Source: Acanthosepion esculentum (taxonomy: Eukaryota; Mollusca; Cephalopoda; Sepiida; Sepiidae). From it: a DNA stretch of 64,000 bases. The notes under the pieces were generated by a model. It did not search any database. It was not told the DNA's origin and saw nothing but the letters and a program-made list of their open reading frames with translations. Location: assembly GCA_964036315.1 (NCBI GenBank), contig CAXIWW010000817.1, positions 2,887,501-2,951,500 on the forward strand. Direction: 5' to 3'. Positions 13,560-23,441 of this stretch are shown here, one piece after another. The first letter of the stretch is position 1. Every line of letters begins with the position of its first letter. Both the position numbers and the translations under genes were made by a program.

Positions 13560-15180
13560 CTGTTGGCACTTTTGCTATCAGCTGTGGTGCTGTTGGCACT
13601 TTTGCTATCAACTGGTGTTGTTCGCAAGTTTTTATATAAACATGTATATTTATACTTTCATAGTGTTTTTTTTTAGTGGGGTGTCACTATTTGCTCATAG
13701 CTGGGACCCTTTGTGATCAGAAGCCTTGCCTTCAGATGTAGTTTAATGTCATACCTAGGACTAGTTGGCACTGTGGTGCTGTTGGCACTTTTGCTATCAA
13801 CTGGTGTTGTTTGCAAGTTTTTATATAAACATGTATTTTTATACTTTCATAGTGTTTTTTTTAGTGGGGTGTCACTATTTGCTCATAGCTGGGACCCTTT
13901 TTGATCAGAAGCCTTGCTGTCAGATGTAATTTATAATCATACCTAGGACTAGTTGGCACTGTGGTGCTGTTGGCACTTTTGCTAACAGCTGTTGGCACTT
14001 TTGCTATAATCTGTTGGTACTTTTGCTATAAGCTGTTGGCACTTTTGCTATCATCTGTGGTGCTTTTGGCACTTTTGCTATCAACTTGTGTTGTTTGCAA
14101 GTTTTTATATAAACATGTATTTTTATACATTCATAGTGTTTTTTTTTTAGCGGGGGATCACTATTTGCTCATAGCTGGGACCCTTTGTGATCATAAGCCT
14201 TGCTGTCAGATGTAGTTTATAGTCATACCTAGAACTACTTGGCACTGTGGTGCTGTTGGTACTTTTGCTATCAGCTGTTGGCACTTTTGCTATCAGCTTT
14301 TGGCACTTTTGCTATCAGCTGTTGGCACTTTTGCTATCAGCTGTTGGCACTTTTGCTATCAGCTGTTGGCACATTTGCTATCAGCTGTGGTGCTGTTGGC
14401 ACTTTTGCTATCAACTGGTGTTGTTCGCAAGTTTTTATATAAATATGTATTTTTATACTTTCATAGTGTTTTTTTTTAGTGGGGGGTCACTATTTGCTCA
14501 TAGCTGGGACCCTTTGTGATCAGAAGCCTTGCTGTCAGATGTAGTTTATAGTCATACCTAGGACTAGTTGGCACTGGGTGCTGTTGGCACGTTTGCTATC
14601 AGCTGTTGGTACTTTTGCTATCAGCTTTTGGCACTTTTGCTATCAGCTGTTGGCACTTTTGCTATCGGCTTTTGGCACTTTTGCTATCAGCTGTTGGCAC
14701 TTTTGCAATCAACTGGTGCTGTTCGCAAGTTTTTATATAAACATGTATTTTTATACTTTCATAGTGTTTTTTTTAGTGGGGGGTCATTATTTGCTCATAG
14801 CTGGGACCCTTTGTGATCAGAAGCCTTGCTGTCAGATGTAGTTTATAGTCATACCTACAACTAGTTGGCACTGTGGTGCTGTTGGCACTTTTGCTATCAG
14901 CTGTTGGCACTTTTGCTATCAGCTGTTGGCACTTTTGCTATCAGCTGTGGTGCTGTTTGCACTTTTGCTATCAACTGGTGTTGTTCGCAAGTTTTTATAT
15001 ACACATATATTTTTTTACTTTCATAGTGTTTTTTTTTTAGTGGGGTGTCACTATTTGCTCATAGCTGGGACCCTTTGTGATCAGAAGCCTTGCTGTCAGA
15101 TGTAGTTTATAATCATACCTAGGACTAGTTTGCACTGTAGTGCTGTTTGCACTTTTGCTATCAGCTGTTGGCACTTTTGC
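13560..15180 (+). repeat. 3.2-kb tandem duplication, copy A
   Basis: This segment recurs at about 16,740-18,377 with offsets of 3,180-3,199 bp. Shared rare variants include tacatgtatatttatac-type spacers, the actaacagctgttggc unit, a ctataatctgttggtac unit, an agcgggggatcac spacer and a gcactgggtgctg spacer end. Confidence 0.8.
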
Positions 15181-15613
15181 TATAAGCTGTGGTGCTGTTT
15201 GCACTATTGCTATCAACTGGTGTTGTTCGCAAGTTTTTATATAAACATGTATTTTTATACTTTCATACTGTTTTTTTTTTAGTGGGGGTAATTATTTGCT
15301 CATACCAGGGACCCTTTGTGATCAGAAGCCGTGCTGTCAGATGTAGTTTATAGTCATACCTAGGACTAGTTGGCAATGTGGTGCTGTTGGCACTTTTGCT
15401 ATCAGCTGTTGGAACTTTTGCTATCAGCTGTTGGCACTATTGCTAAGAGCTGTGGTGCTGTTTGCACTTTTGCTATCAACTGGTGTTGTTCGCAAGTTTT
15501 TATATAAACATGTATTTTTATACTTTCATAGTGTTTTTTTTTTAGTGGGGGCTAACTATTTGCTCATAGCTGGGATCCTTTCTTATCAGAAGCCTTGCTG
15601 TCAGATGTAGTTT

Positions 15614-16110
15614 ATGGTCATACCTAGGAATAGTTGGCACTGTGGTGCTGTTGGCACTTTTGCTATCAGCTTTTGGCACTTTTGCTTTCAGCTGTTGGCA
15701 CTTTTGCTATCAGCTGTGTTGCTGTTGGCACTTTTGCTATCAGCTGTTGGCACTTTTGCTATAAACTGGTGTTGTTCGCATGTTTTTATGCTATCAGCTG
15801 TTGGCACTTTTGCTATCAGCTGTTGGCACTTTTGCTATCAGCTTTTGGCACTTTTGGTATCAGCTGTTGGAACTTTTGCTATCAGCTGTTTGCACATTTG
15901 CTATCAGCTGTTCGCACTTTTGCTATCAACTGTTGGCACTTTTGCAATCAGCTGTGGTGCTGTTGGGACTTTTGCTATCAACTGGTGTTGTTCGCATGTT
16001 TTTATGCTATCACTTGTTGGCACTTTTGCTATCAGCTGTTGGCACTTTTGCTATCAGCTGCTGGCACTTTTGCTATCAGCTGTGGTGCTTTTCGCACTTT
16101 TGTTATCAAC
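15614..16110 (+). repeat. 22-mer block with two truncated spacers
   Basis: Near 15,770-15,792 and again near 15,990-16,012, a spacer begins normally (aactggtgttgttcgc) but after about 25 bp (atgtttttatg) jumps back into 22-mers, skipping about 140 bp of spacer. The two identical truncations about 220 bp apart suggest one deletion followed by a local duplication. Confidence 0.75.
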
Positions 16111-16739
16111 TGGTGTTGTTCGCAAGTTTTTATATAAACATGTATTTTTATACTTTCATAGTGTTTTTTTTTAGTGGGGGGTCACTATTTGCTCATAGCT
16201 GGGACCCTTTGTGATCAGAAGCCTTGCTGTCAGATGTAGTTTGTAATCATACCTAGGACTAGTTGGCAATGTGGTGCTGTTGGCACTTTTGCTATCAGCT
16301 GTTGGCACTTTTGCTATCAGCTGTTGGCACTTTTTCTATCAGCTGTTGGCACTTTTGCTATCAGCTTTCGGCACTTTTGGTATCAACTGTTTGCACTTTT
16401 GCTATCAGCTGTTTGCACTTTTGCTATCAGCTGTTGGCACTTTTGCTATCAGCTGTGGTGCTGTTTGCACTTTTGCTATCAACTGGTGTTGTTCAAAAGT
16501 TTTTATATAAACATGTATTTTTATACTTTCATAGTTTTTTTTTTTTTAGTGGTGGGTCACTATTTGCTCATAGCTGGGACCCTTTGTGATCATAAGCCTT
16601 GCTGTCAGATGTAGTTTATGGTCATACCTAGGACTAGTTGGCACTGTGGTGCTGTTGGCACTTTTGCCATCAGCTGTTGGCAAATTTGCTATCAGCTGTT
16701 GGCACTTTTGTTATCAGCTGTTGGCACATTTGCTATCAG

Positions 16740-18377
16740 CTGTTGGCACTTTTGCTATCAGCTGTGGTGCTGTTGGCACTTTTGCTATCAACTGGTGTTG
16801 TTCGCAAGTTTTTATATAAACATGTATATTTATACTTTCATAGTGTTTTTTTTTAGTGGGGTGTCACTATTTGCTCATAGCTGGGACCCTTTGTGATCAG
16901 AAGCCTTGCCGTCAGATATAGTTTAATGTCATACCTAGGACTAGTTGGCACTGTGGTGCTGTTGGCACTGTGGTGCTGTTGGCACTTTTGCTATCAACTG
17001 GTGTTGTTTGCAAGTTTTTATATAAACATGTATTTTTATACTTTCATAGTGTTTTTTTTAGTGGGGTGTCACTATTTGCTCATAGCTGGGACCCTTTTTG
17101 ATCAGAAGCCTTGCTGTCAGATGTAATTTATAATCATACCTAGGACTAGTTGGCACTGTGGTGCTGTTGGCACTTTTGCTAACAGCTGTTGGCACTTTTG
17201 CTATAATCTGTTGGTACTTTTGCTATAAGCTGTTGGCACTTTTGCTATCATCTGTGGTGCTTTTGGCACTTTTGCTATCAACTTGTGTTGTTTGCAAGTT
17301 TTTATATAAACATGTATTTTTATACATTCATAGTGTTTTTTTTTTAGCGGGGGATCACTATTTGCTCATAGCTGGGACCCTTTGTGATCATAAGCCTTGC
17401 TGTCAGATGTAGTTTATAGTCATACCTAGAACTACTTGGCACTGTGGTGCTGTTGGTACTTTTGCTATCAGCTGTTGGCACTTTTGCTATCAGCTTTTGG
17501 CACTTTTGCTATCAGCTGTTGGCACTTTTGCTATCAGCTGTTGGCACTTTTGCTATCAGCTGTTGGCACATTTGCTATCAGCTGTGGTGCTGTTGGCACT
17601 TTTGCTATCAACTGGTGTTGTTCGCAAGTTTTTATATAAATATGTATTTTTATACTTTCATAGTGTTTTTTTTTTAGATGGGGGGTCACTATTTGCTCAT
17701 AGCTGGGACCCTTTGTGATCAGAAGCCTTCCTGTCAGATGTAGTTTATAGTCATACCTAGGACTAGTTGGCACTGGGTGCTGTTGGCACGTTTGCTATCA
17801 GCTGTTGGTACTTTTGCTATCAGCTTTTGGCACTTTTGCTATCAGCTGTTGGCACTTTTGCTATCGGCTTTTGGCACTTTTGCTATCAGCTGTTGGCACT
17901 TTTGCAATCAACTGGTGCTGTTCGCAAGTTTTTATATAAACATGTATTTTTATACTTTCATAGTGTTTTTTTTAGTGGGGGGTCATTATTTGCTCATAGC
18001 TGGGACCCTTTGTGATCAGAAGCCTTGCTGTCAGATGTAGTTTATAGTCATACCTACAACTAGTTGGCACTGTGGTGCTGTTGGCACTTTTGCTATCAGC
18101 TGTTGGCACTTTTGCTATCAGCTGTTGGCACTTTTGCTATCAGCTGTGGTGCTGTTTGCACTTTTGCTATCAACTGGTGTTGTTCGCAAGTTTTTATATA
18201 AACATATATTTTTTTACTTTCATAGTGTTTTTTTTTTAGTGGGGTGTCACTATTTGCTCATAGCTGGGACCCTTTGTGACCAGAAGCCTTGCTGTCAGAT
18301 GTAGTTTATAATCATACCTAGGACTAGTTGGCACTGTAGTGCTGTTTGCACTTTTGCTATCAGCTGTTGGCACTTTT
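16740..18377 (+). repeat. 3.2-kb tandem duplication, copy B
   Basis: This is the second copy of the 13,560-15,180 segment. It has an extra 17-bp piece near 16,960-16,985, where ggcactgtggtgctgtt is doubled. That doubling explains the offset change from 3,180 to 3,197. Confidence 0.8.
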
Positions 18378-19224
18378 GCTATCAGCTGTAGGCACTTTTG
18401 ATATCAGCTGTTGGCACTTTTGCTATCAGCTTTTCGCACTTTTGTTATCAGCTGTTGGCACTTTTGCTCTCAGCTGTTGGCACTTTTGCTATCAGCTGTG
18501 GTGCTGTTGGCACTTTTGCTATCAACTGGTGTTGTTCGCAAGTTTTTATAGAAACATGTATTTTTATAATTTCATTGTGTTTTTTTTTAGTGGGGTGTCA
18601 CTATTTGCTCATAGCTTGGACCCTTTGTGATCAGAATCCTTGCTGTCAGATGTAGTTTATAGTCATACCTAGGACTAGTTGGCACTGTGGTGCTGTTGGC
18701 ACTTTTGCTATCAGCTGTTGGCACTTTTGCTATCAGCTGTTGGCCCTTTTGCTATCAGCTGTGGCGCTGTTGGCACTTTTGCTATCAACTGGTGTTGTTC
18801 GCAATTTTTTATATAAACATGTATTTTTATAATTTCATAGTGTTTTTTTTTAGTGGGGGGTCACTATTTGCTCATAGCTAGGACCCTTGTTGATCAGAAG
18901 CCTTGCTGTCTGATGTAGTTTATAGTCATACCTAGGACTAGTTGGCAATGTGGTGCTGTTGGCACTTTTGCTTTCAGCTGTTGGCACTTTTGCTATCAGC
19001 TGTTGGCACTTTTGATCAGCTGTTGGCACTTTTGCTATCAACTGGTGTTGTTCGCAAGTTTTTATATAAACATGTATTTTTATACTTTCATAGTGTTTTT
19101 TTTTTAGTGGGGGGTCACTATTTGCTCATAGCTGGGAACTTTTGTGATCAGAAGCCTTGCTGTCAGATGTAGTTTAAATCATACCTAGGACTAGTTGGCA
19201 CTGTGGTGCTGTTGGCACTTTTGC

Positions 19225-20348
19225 TATCAGCTGTTGGCACTTTTGCTATCAGCTGTTGTCACTTTTGCTATCAGCTGTTGGAACTTTTGCTATCGGCTTT
19301 TGGCACTTTTGCTATCAACTGGTGTTGTTCGCAAGTTTTTATATAAACATGTATTTTTATACTTTCATAGTGTTTTTTTTAAGTGGGGGGTCACTATTTG
19401 CTCATAGCTTGGACCCTTTGTGATCAGAAGCCTTGCTATCAGATGTAGTTTATAGTCATACCTAGGACTAGTTGGCACTGTGGTGCTGTTGGCACTTTTG
19501 CTATCAGCTGTTGGCATTTTGCTATCAGCTTTTGGCACTTTTGCTATCAGCTGTTGGCACTTTTGCTATCAGCTGTTGGCACTTTTGCTATCAGCTGTGG
19601 TACTGTTTGCACTTTTGCTATCAACTGGTGTTGTTCGCAAGTTTTTATATAAACACGTATTTTTTTAATTTCATAGTGTTTTTTTTTAGTGGGGTGTCAC
19701 TATTTGCTCATAGCTGGAACCCTTTGTGATCAGAAGCCTTGCTGTCAGATGTAGTTTATAATCATACCTGAGACTAGTTGGCACTGTAGTGCTGTTGGCA
19801 CTTTTGCTATCAGCTGTTGGCACTTTTGCTATCAGCTGTTGGAACTTTTGCTATCAGCTTTTGGCACTTTTGCTATCAACTGGTGTTGTTCGCAAGTTTT
19901 TATATAAACATGTATTTTTATACTTTCATAGTGTTTTTTTTAAGTGGGGGGTCACTATTTGCTCAAAGCTTGGACCCTTTGTGATCAGAAGCCTTGCTAT
20001 CAGATGTAGTTTATAGTCATACCTAGGACTAGTTCGCACTGTGGTGCTGTTGGCACTTTTGCTATCAGCTGTTGGCACTTTTGCTATCAGCTTTTGGCGC
20101 TTTTGCTATCAGCTGTTGGCACTTTTGCTATCAGCTGTTGGCACTTTTGCTATCAGCTGTGGTACTGTTTGCACTTTTGCTATCAACTGGTTTTGTTCGC
20201 AAGTTTTTATATAAACACGTATTTTTTTAATTTCATAGTGTTTTTTTTTAGTGGGGTGTCACTATTTGCTCATAGCTGGAACCCTTTGTGATCAGAAGCC
20301 TTGCTGTCAGATGTAGTTTATAATCATACCTGAGACTAGTTGGCACTG
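19225..20348 (+). repeat. 561-bp local tandem duplication
   Basis: Two adjacent copies (about 19,225-19,786 and 19,787-20,348) share rare variants: ttttttttaagtgggg in one spacer, ttgctatcagatgtag, an acacgtatttttttaatttc spacer, and cctgagactagttggc instead of the usual cctaggactag. The offset is 561-562 bp. Confidence 0.8.
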
Positions 20349-21800
20349 TAGTGCTGTTGGCACTTTTGCTATCAGCTGTTGGCACTTTTGCTATCAGCTG
20401 TTGGCACTTTTGCTATCAGCTGTTGGCACTTTTGCTATCATCTTTTGGTACTTTTGGTATCAGCTGTTGGCACTTTTGCTATCACCTGTTGGCACTTTTG
20501 CTATCAGCTGTTGGCACTTTTGCTATCAGCTGTGGTGCTGTTGGCACTTTTGCTATCAACTTGTGTTGTTCGCAAGTTTTTATAGAAACATGTATTTTTA
20601 TATTTTCATAGTGTTTTTTTTTAGTGGGGGGTCACTATTTCCTCAGAGCTGGGACTCTTTGTGATCAGAATCCTTGCTGTTAGATGTAGTTTATAGTCAT
20701 ACCTAGGACTATTTGTCAGTGTGGTGCTGTTGGCACTTTTGCTATCAGCTGTTGGCACTTTTGCTATCAGCTGTTGGCACTTCTGCTATCAGCTGTGGTG
20801 CTGTTGGCACTTCTGCTATCAATTGGTGTTGTTCGCAAGTTTTTATATAAACATGTAATTTATACTTTCATAGTGTTTTTTTTTAGTGGGGGGTCACTAT
20901 TTGCTCATAGCTGGGACCCTTTGTGATCAGAAGCCTTGCTGTCAGATGTAGTTTATAGTCATACCTAGGACTAGTTGGCACTGTGGTGCTGTTGGCACTT
21001 TTGCTATCAGCTGTTGGCACTTTTGCTATCAGCTGTTTGCACTTTTGCTATAAGCTGTTGGCACTTTTGCTATCATCTGTTGGAACTTTTGCTATCAGCT
21101 GTTGGCACATTTGCTATCAGCTGTTGGCACTTTTGCTATCAGCTGTTGGCACTTTTGCTATCAGCTTTTGGCACTTTTGGTATCAGCTGTTGGCACTTTT
21201 GCTATCAGCTGTTGGCACTTTTGCTATCAGCTGTTGGCACTTTTGCTATCAGCTGGGGTGCTGTTGGCACTTTTGCTACCAACTGGTGTTGTTCGCAATT
21301 TTTTATATAAACATGTATTTTTATAATTTCATAGTTTTTTCTTTTAGTGGGGGGTCACTATTTGCTCATAGCTGGGACCATTTGTGATCAGAAGCCTTGC
21401 TGTCAGATGTAGTTTATAGTCATACCTAGGACTAGTTGGCACTGTGGTGCAGTTGGCAATTTTGCTATCAGCTGTTGGCACTTTTGCTATCAGCTGTTGT
21501 GCTCTTGGCACTTTTGCTATCAACTGGTGTTGTTCGCAAGTTTTTATATAAACATGTATGTTTATACTTTCATAGTGTTTTTTTTTTAGTGGGGGATCAC
21601 TATTTGCTCATAGCTGGGACTTTTTGTGATCAGAAGCCTTGCTTTCATATGTAGTTTATAGTCATACCTAGGACTAGTTGGCACAGTGGTGACGTTGGCA
21701 CTTTTGCTATCAGCTGTTGGCACTTTTGGTATCAGCTGTGTTGCTTTTGGCACTTTTGCTATCAACTGGTGTTGTTCGCAAGTTTTTATATAAGCATGTA

Positions 21801-22522
21801 TGTGGTGGCACGGAGCAAGCGAAGGTCCGGATATTAACCCTCAGATGTTTAGACAGCAAATGACCAATACTGGTCTTTGCGCACCCGGTTCCACGCAGAA
21901 TTTCCGGGGAAAATTAAAAAGAAATAAAAAGAATAATAAGCAATTTCCACCAATGAAACGGCTCCGCGCCATACCCAACAGTTTGTTTCAGCAGACTGAC
22001 TCTGATCCGATGGGCACACATAAATAGAGCGATAAATTCACTTCTAAGACAGAAAGCTTTGAAGTACCGTCAGTGAATGTCGCTACGCTTTCCTCACCCA
22101 TCAAACCCAATGCCTTCAGCCTTCCTTCACCAACGGAGATATCAAAGGACTCCTACCAACCCATTGACCTCACCTTTCATCTCCTGTGACCAGCACGTCA
22201 TGAACTTAAGTATTAACAAAAGACACTTATATTCTTTTAATAATCGGATTTCTCTTCTATGAATGAACATTTTGTAACGGACTTTGTGCGTGTAAATCAA
22301 GAAACATTGTACTATTCATTGATGTTGCATTTAAATACTTAAGTGTTTTTGATATACCCTTCTCTTTCGTATGTTATTTTGTTTATGTTATGGTGACCTC
22401 AATTTGATCGCTTGTTGAACCTTTAGGCCAAACTAGCGGCTGTCCCGAAGGACTGCTACTATTTATCTACCTTCTGATACAAGCAACAATTAACAACGAG
22501 AACTCTACCCCCCATCACCATA
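21801..22522 (+). repeat. 5' LTR of retrotransposon copy 1
   Basis: The LTR starts tgtggtggcacgg and ends catcaccata. It is about 722 bp and is matched by the 3' LTR at 26,634. An aataaa-type signal lies near 21,922-21,930. A 61-codon frame inside the LTR (22,077-22,262) recurs only because the LTR recurs and is not called a gene. Private changes against the other two 5' LTRs are gaaggtccgg and cccggttcc. Confidence 0.92.
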
Positions 22523-22524
22523 AG

Positions 22525-22543
22525 TGGTGACGCCCGACGTGAT
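22525..22543 (+). other. Primer binding site, tRNA-Trp type, copy 1
   Basis: The site tggtgacgcccgacgtgat lies two bases after the LTR end. It is complementary to the 3' end of eukaryotic tRNA-Trp except for one inserted g after tggtgac. A tRNA-Trp primer is a known trait of CsRn1-like elements. The extra base is present in all three copies. Confidence 0.8.
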
Positions 22544-22548
22544 TTTAA

Positions 22549-22588
22549 CACATATATATACACGCACGCACGAAAAAAAAAAAAAAAT
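22549..22588 (+). repeat. Short AT/CA-rich simple repeat and A-run in the leader
   Basis: The leader between primer site and gag has a tatatatacacgcacgcacg stretch followed by an A-run of about 15. The A-run is shorter in copy 3 (about 12). It is probably a replication-slippage tract without coding role. Confidence 0.7.
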
Positions 22589-22634
22589 TGAACTGTCACA
22601 AAATTAGAATTTTTATTCAACACAAACCAAAAAC

Positions 22635-23441
22635 ATGGCAGATGACGCTGAAGAAACTACAATTAATCAAAACCAACCAATCCAAGCTGTTGCGATAAAA
22701 CCACCAAACTTCATTGAATCAAACGTAATAGCTTGGTTTGCGATAATGGAGGCGCAATTTAATATTGCAAATATAAGACAGACCAGTCAAAAATTTTTTA
22801 ACACTTTGGCAGCTCTCCCTGTGGACATAGTAGGAAATATACAGCCAACTATACTGCAATCAAAAGATTACGACGCACTAAGAGAAGCAGTGACGGGCGC
22901 TTACGAGAAAACAAAACCAGAGATGCTGGACAAATTAATGTTGTCATCGACTGTAACAGGTCGTCCCTCAGTATACCTGAATAAACTTATGTCATTAGCA
23001 AGCCGATTTGGCGTAGGGGACGATATCGTACGTCACAAATTTATTCAAGCCCTACCTCACTCCATTAAACCAGTGGTAGCGGCACAAGTCGATTTAGACA
23101 CAGATCGCCTTGGAAGAATGGCGGATGACTTACTATTATATTTTAACAAACAAGACACCGCACATATTCAACAGATTTCGGGGAAGCAAAGGGATGAACA
23201 GCAAAATGAAAATGAAACTAAAAGGATACATGGCTGTTCCCACAGTGAAAATAAATTCCCTACCAGTGTTCGCCCTTTTAACAAGGACCAAAAACCTCTA
23301 ATTTGCCGAGCGCATTTATACTTTGCGGAACGTGCAAAATTTTGTAAGCCGTGGTGCAGATGGCCAAATAAACGGAATGTTCAAATGCAACCCAACTCTC
23401 GCCCAAATTCACCAGTTCCTCGTGAGATTTCGGAAAACTAA
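22635..23441 (+). CDS. gag: Retrotransposon Gag, copy 1
   Basis: A 268-residue Gag-type protein, which would form the particle that packages element RNA in the cytoplasm. It starts at an ATG 112 bases after the LTR end, just after accaaaaac. The N-terminal half carries a capsid-like segment (PPNF..., W35 and MEAQF around residues 24-42; FIQALPHSIKP around 137-147). The C-terminus lacks the usual CCHC knuckle but has C224-X2-H227-X9-C237-X3-C241, the CHCC finger described for CsRn1-like Gag proteins, followed by a basic tail. The protein is identical in all three copies. Its end overlaps the open pol frame by about 16 bases, so Pol is probably made by -1 frameshifting. Confidence 0.92.
   Translation: MADDAEETTINQNQPIQAVAIKPPNFIESNVIAWFAIMEAQFNIANIRQTSQKFFNTLAALPVDIVGNIQPTILQSKDYDALREAVTGAYEKTKPEMLDKLMLSSTVTGRPSVYLNKLMSLASRFGVGDDIVRHKFIQALPHSIKPVVAAQVDLDTDRLGRMADDLLLYFNKQDTAHIQQISGKQRDEQQNENETKRIHGCSHSENKFPTSVRPFNKDQKPLICRAHLYFAERAKFCKPWCRWPNKRNVQMQPNSRPNSPVPREISEN

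Larger units (their letters stand above)
12425..21800 (+). repeat. Composite satellite array, forward orientation (tract 2)
   Basis: The tract has the same 22-bp unit and ~169-bp spacer as tract 1, now reading forward. I count about 31 spacers before the retrotransposon at 21,801. The shortest spacer-to-spacer distance is about 190 bp (near 13,750-13,940), where only one or two 22-mer-like units remain between spacers. No gene or RNA feature is visible. Confidence 0.93.

Noticed and set aside
21800..22027. 75-codon frame starting in the 5' LTR
   Set aside because: The ATG overlaps the LTR boundary, the product is basic and low in recognisable motifs, and the region is non-coding LTR.
22077..22262. 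61-codon frame in the LTRs (also at 26,912, 36,731, 41,577, 51,505 and 56,349) as a small gene
   Set aside because: It lies inside the LTR, recurs only because the LTR recurs, and has no recognised motif.
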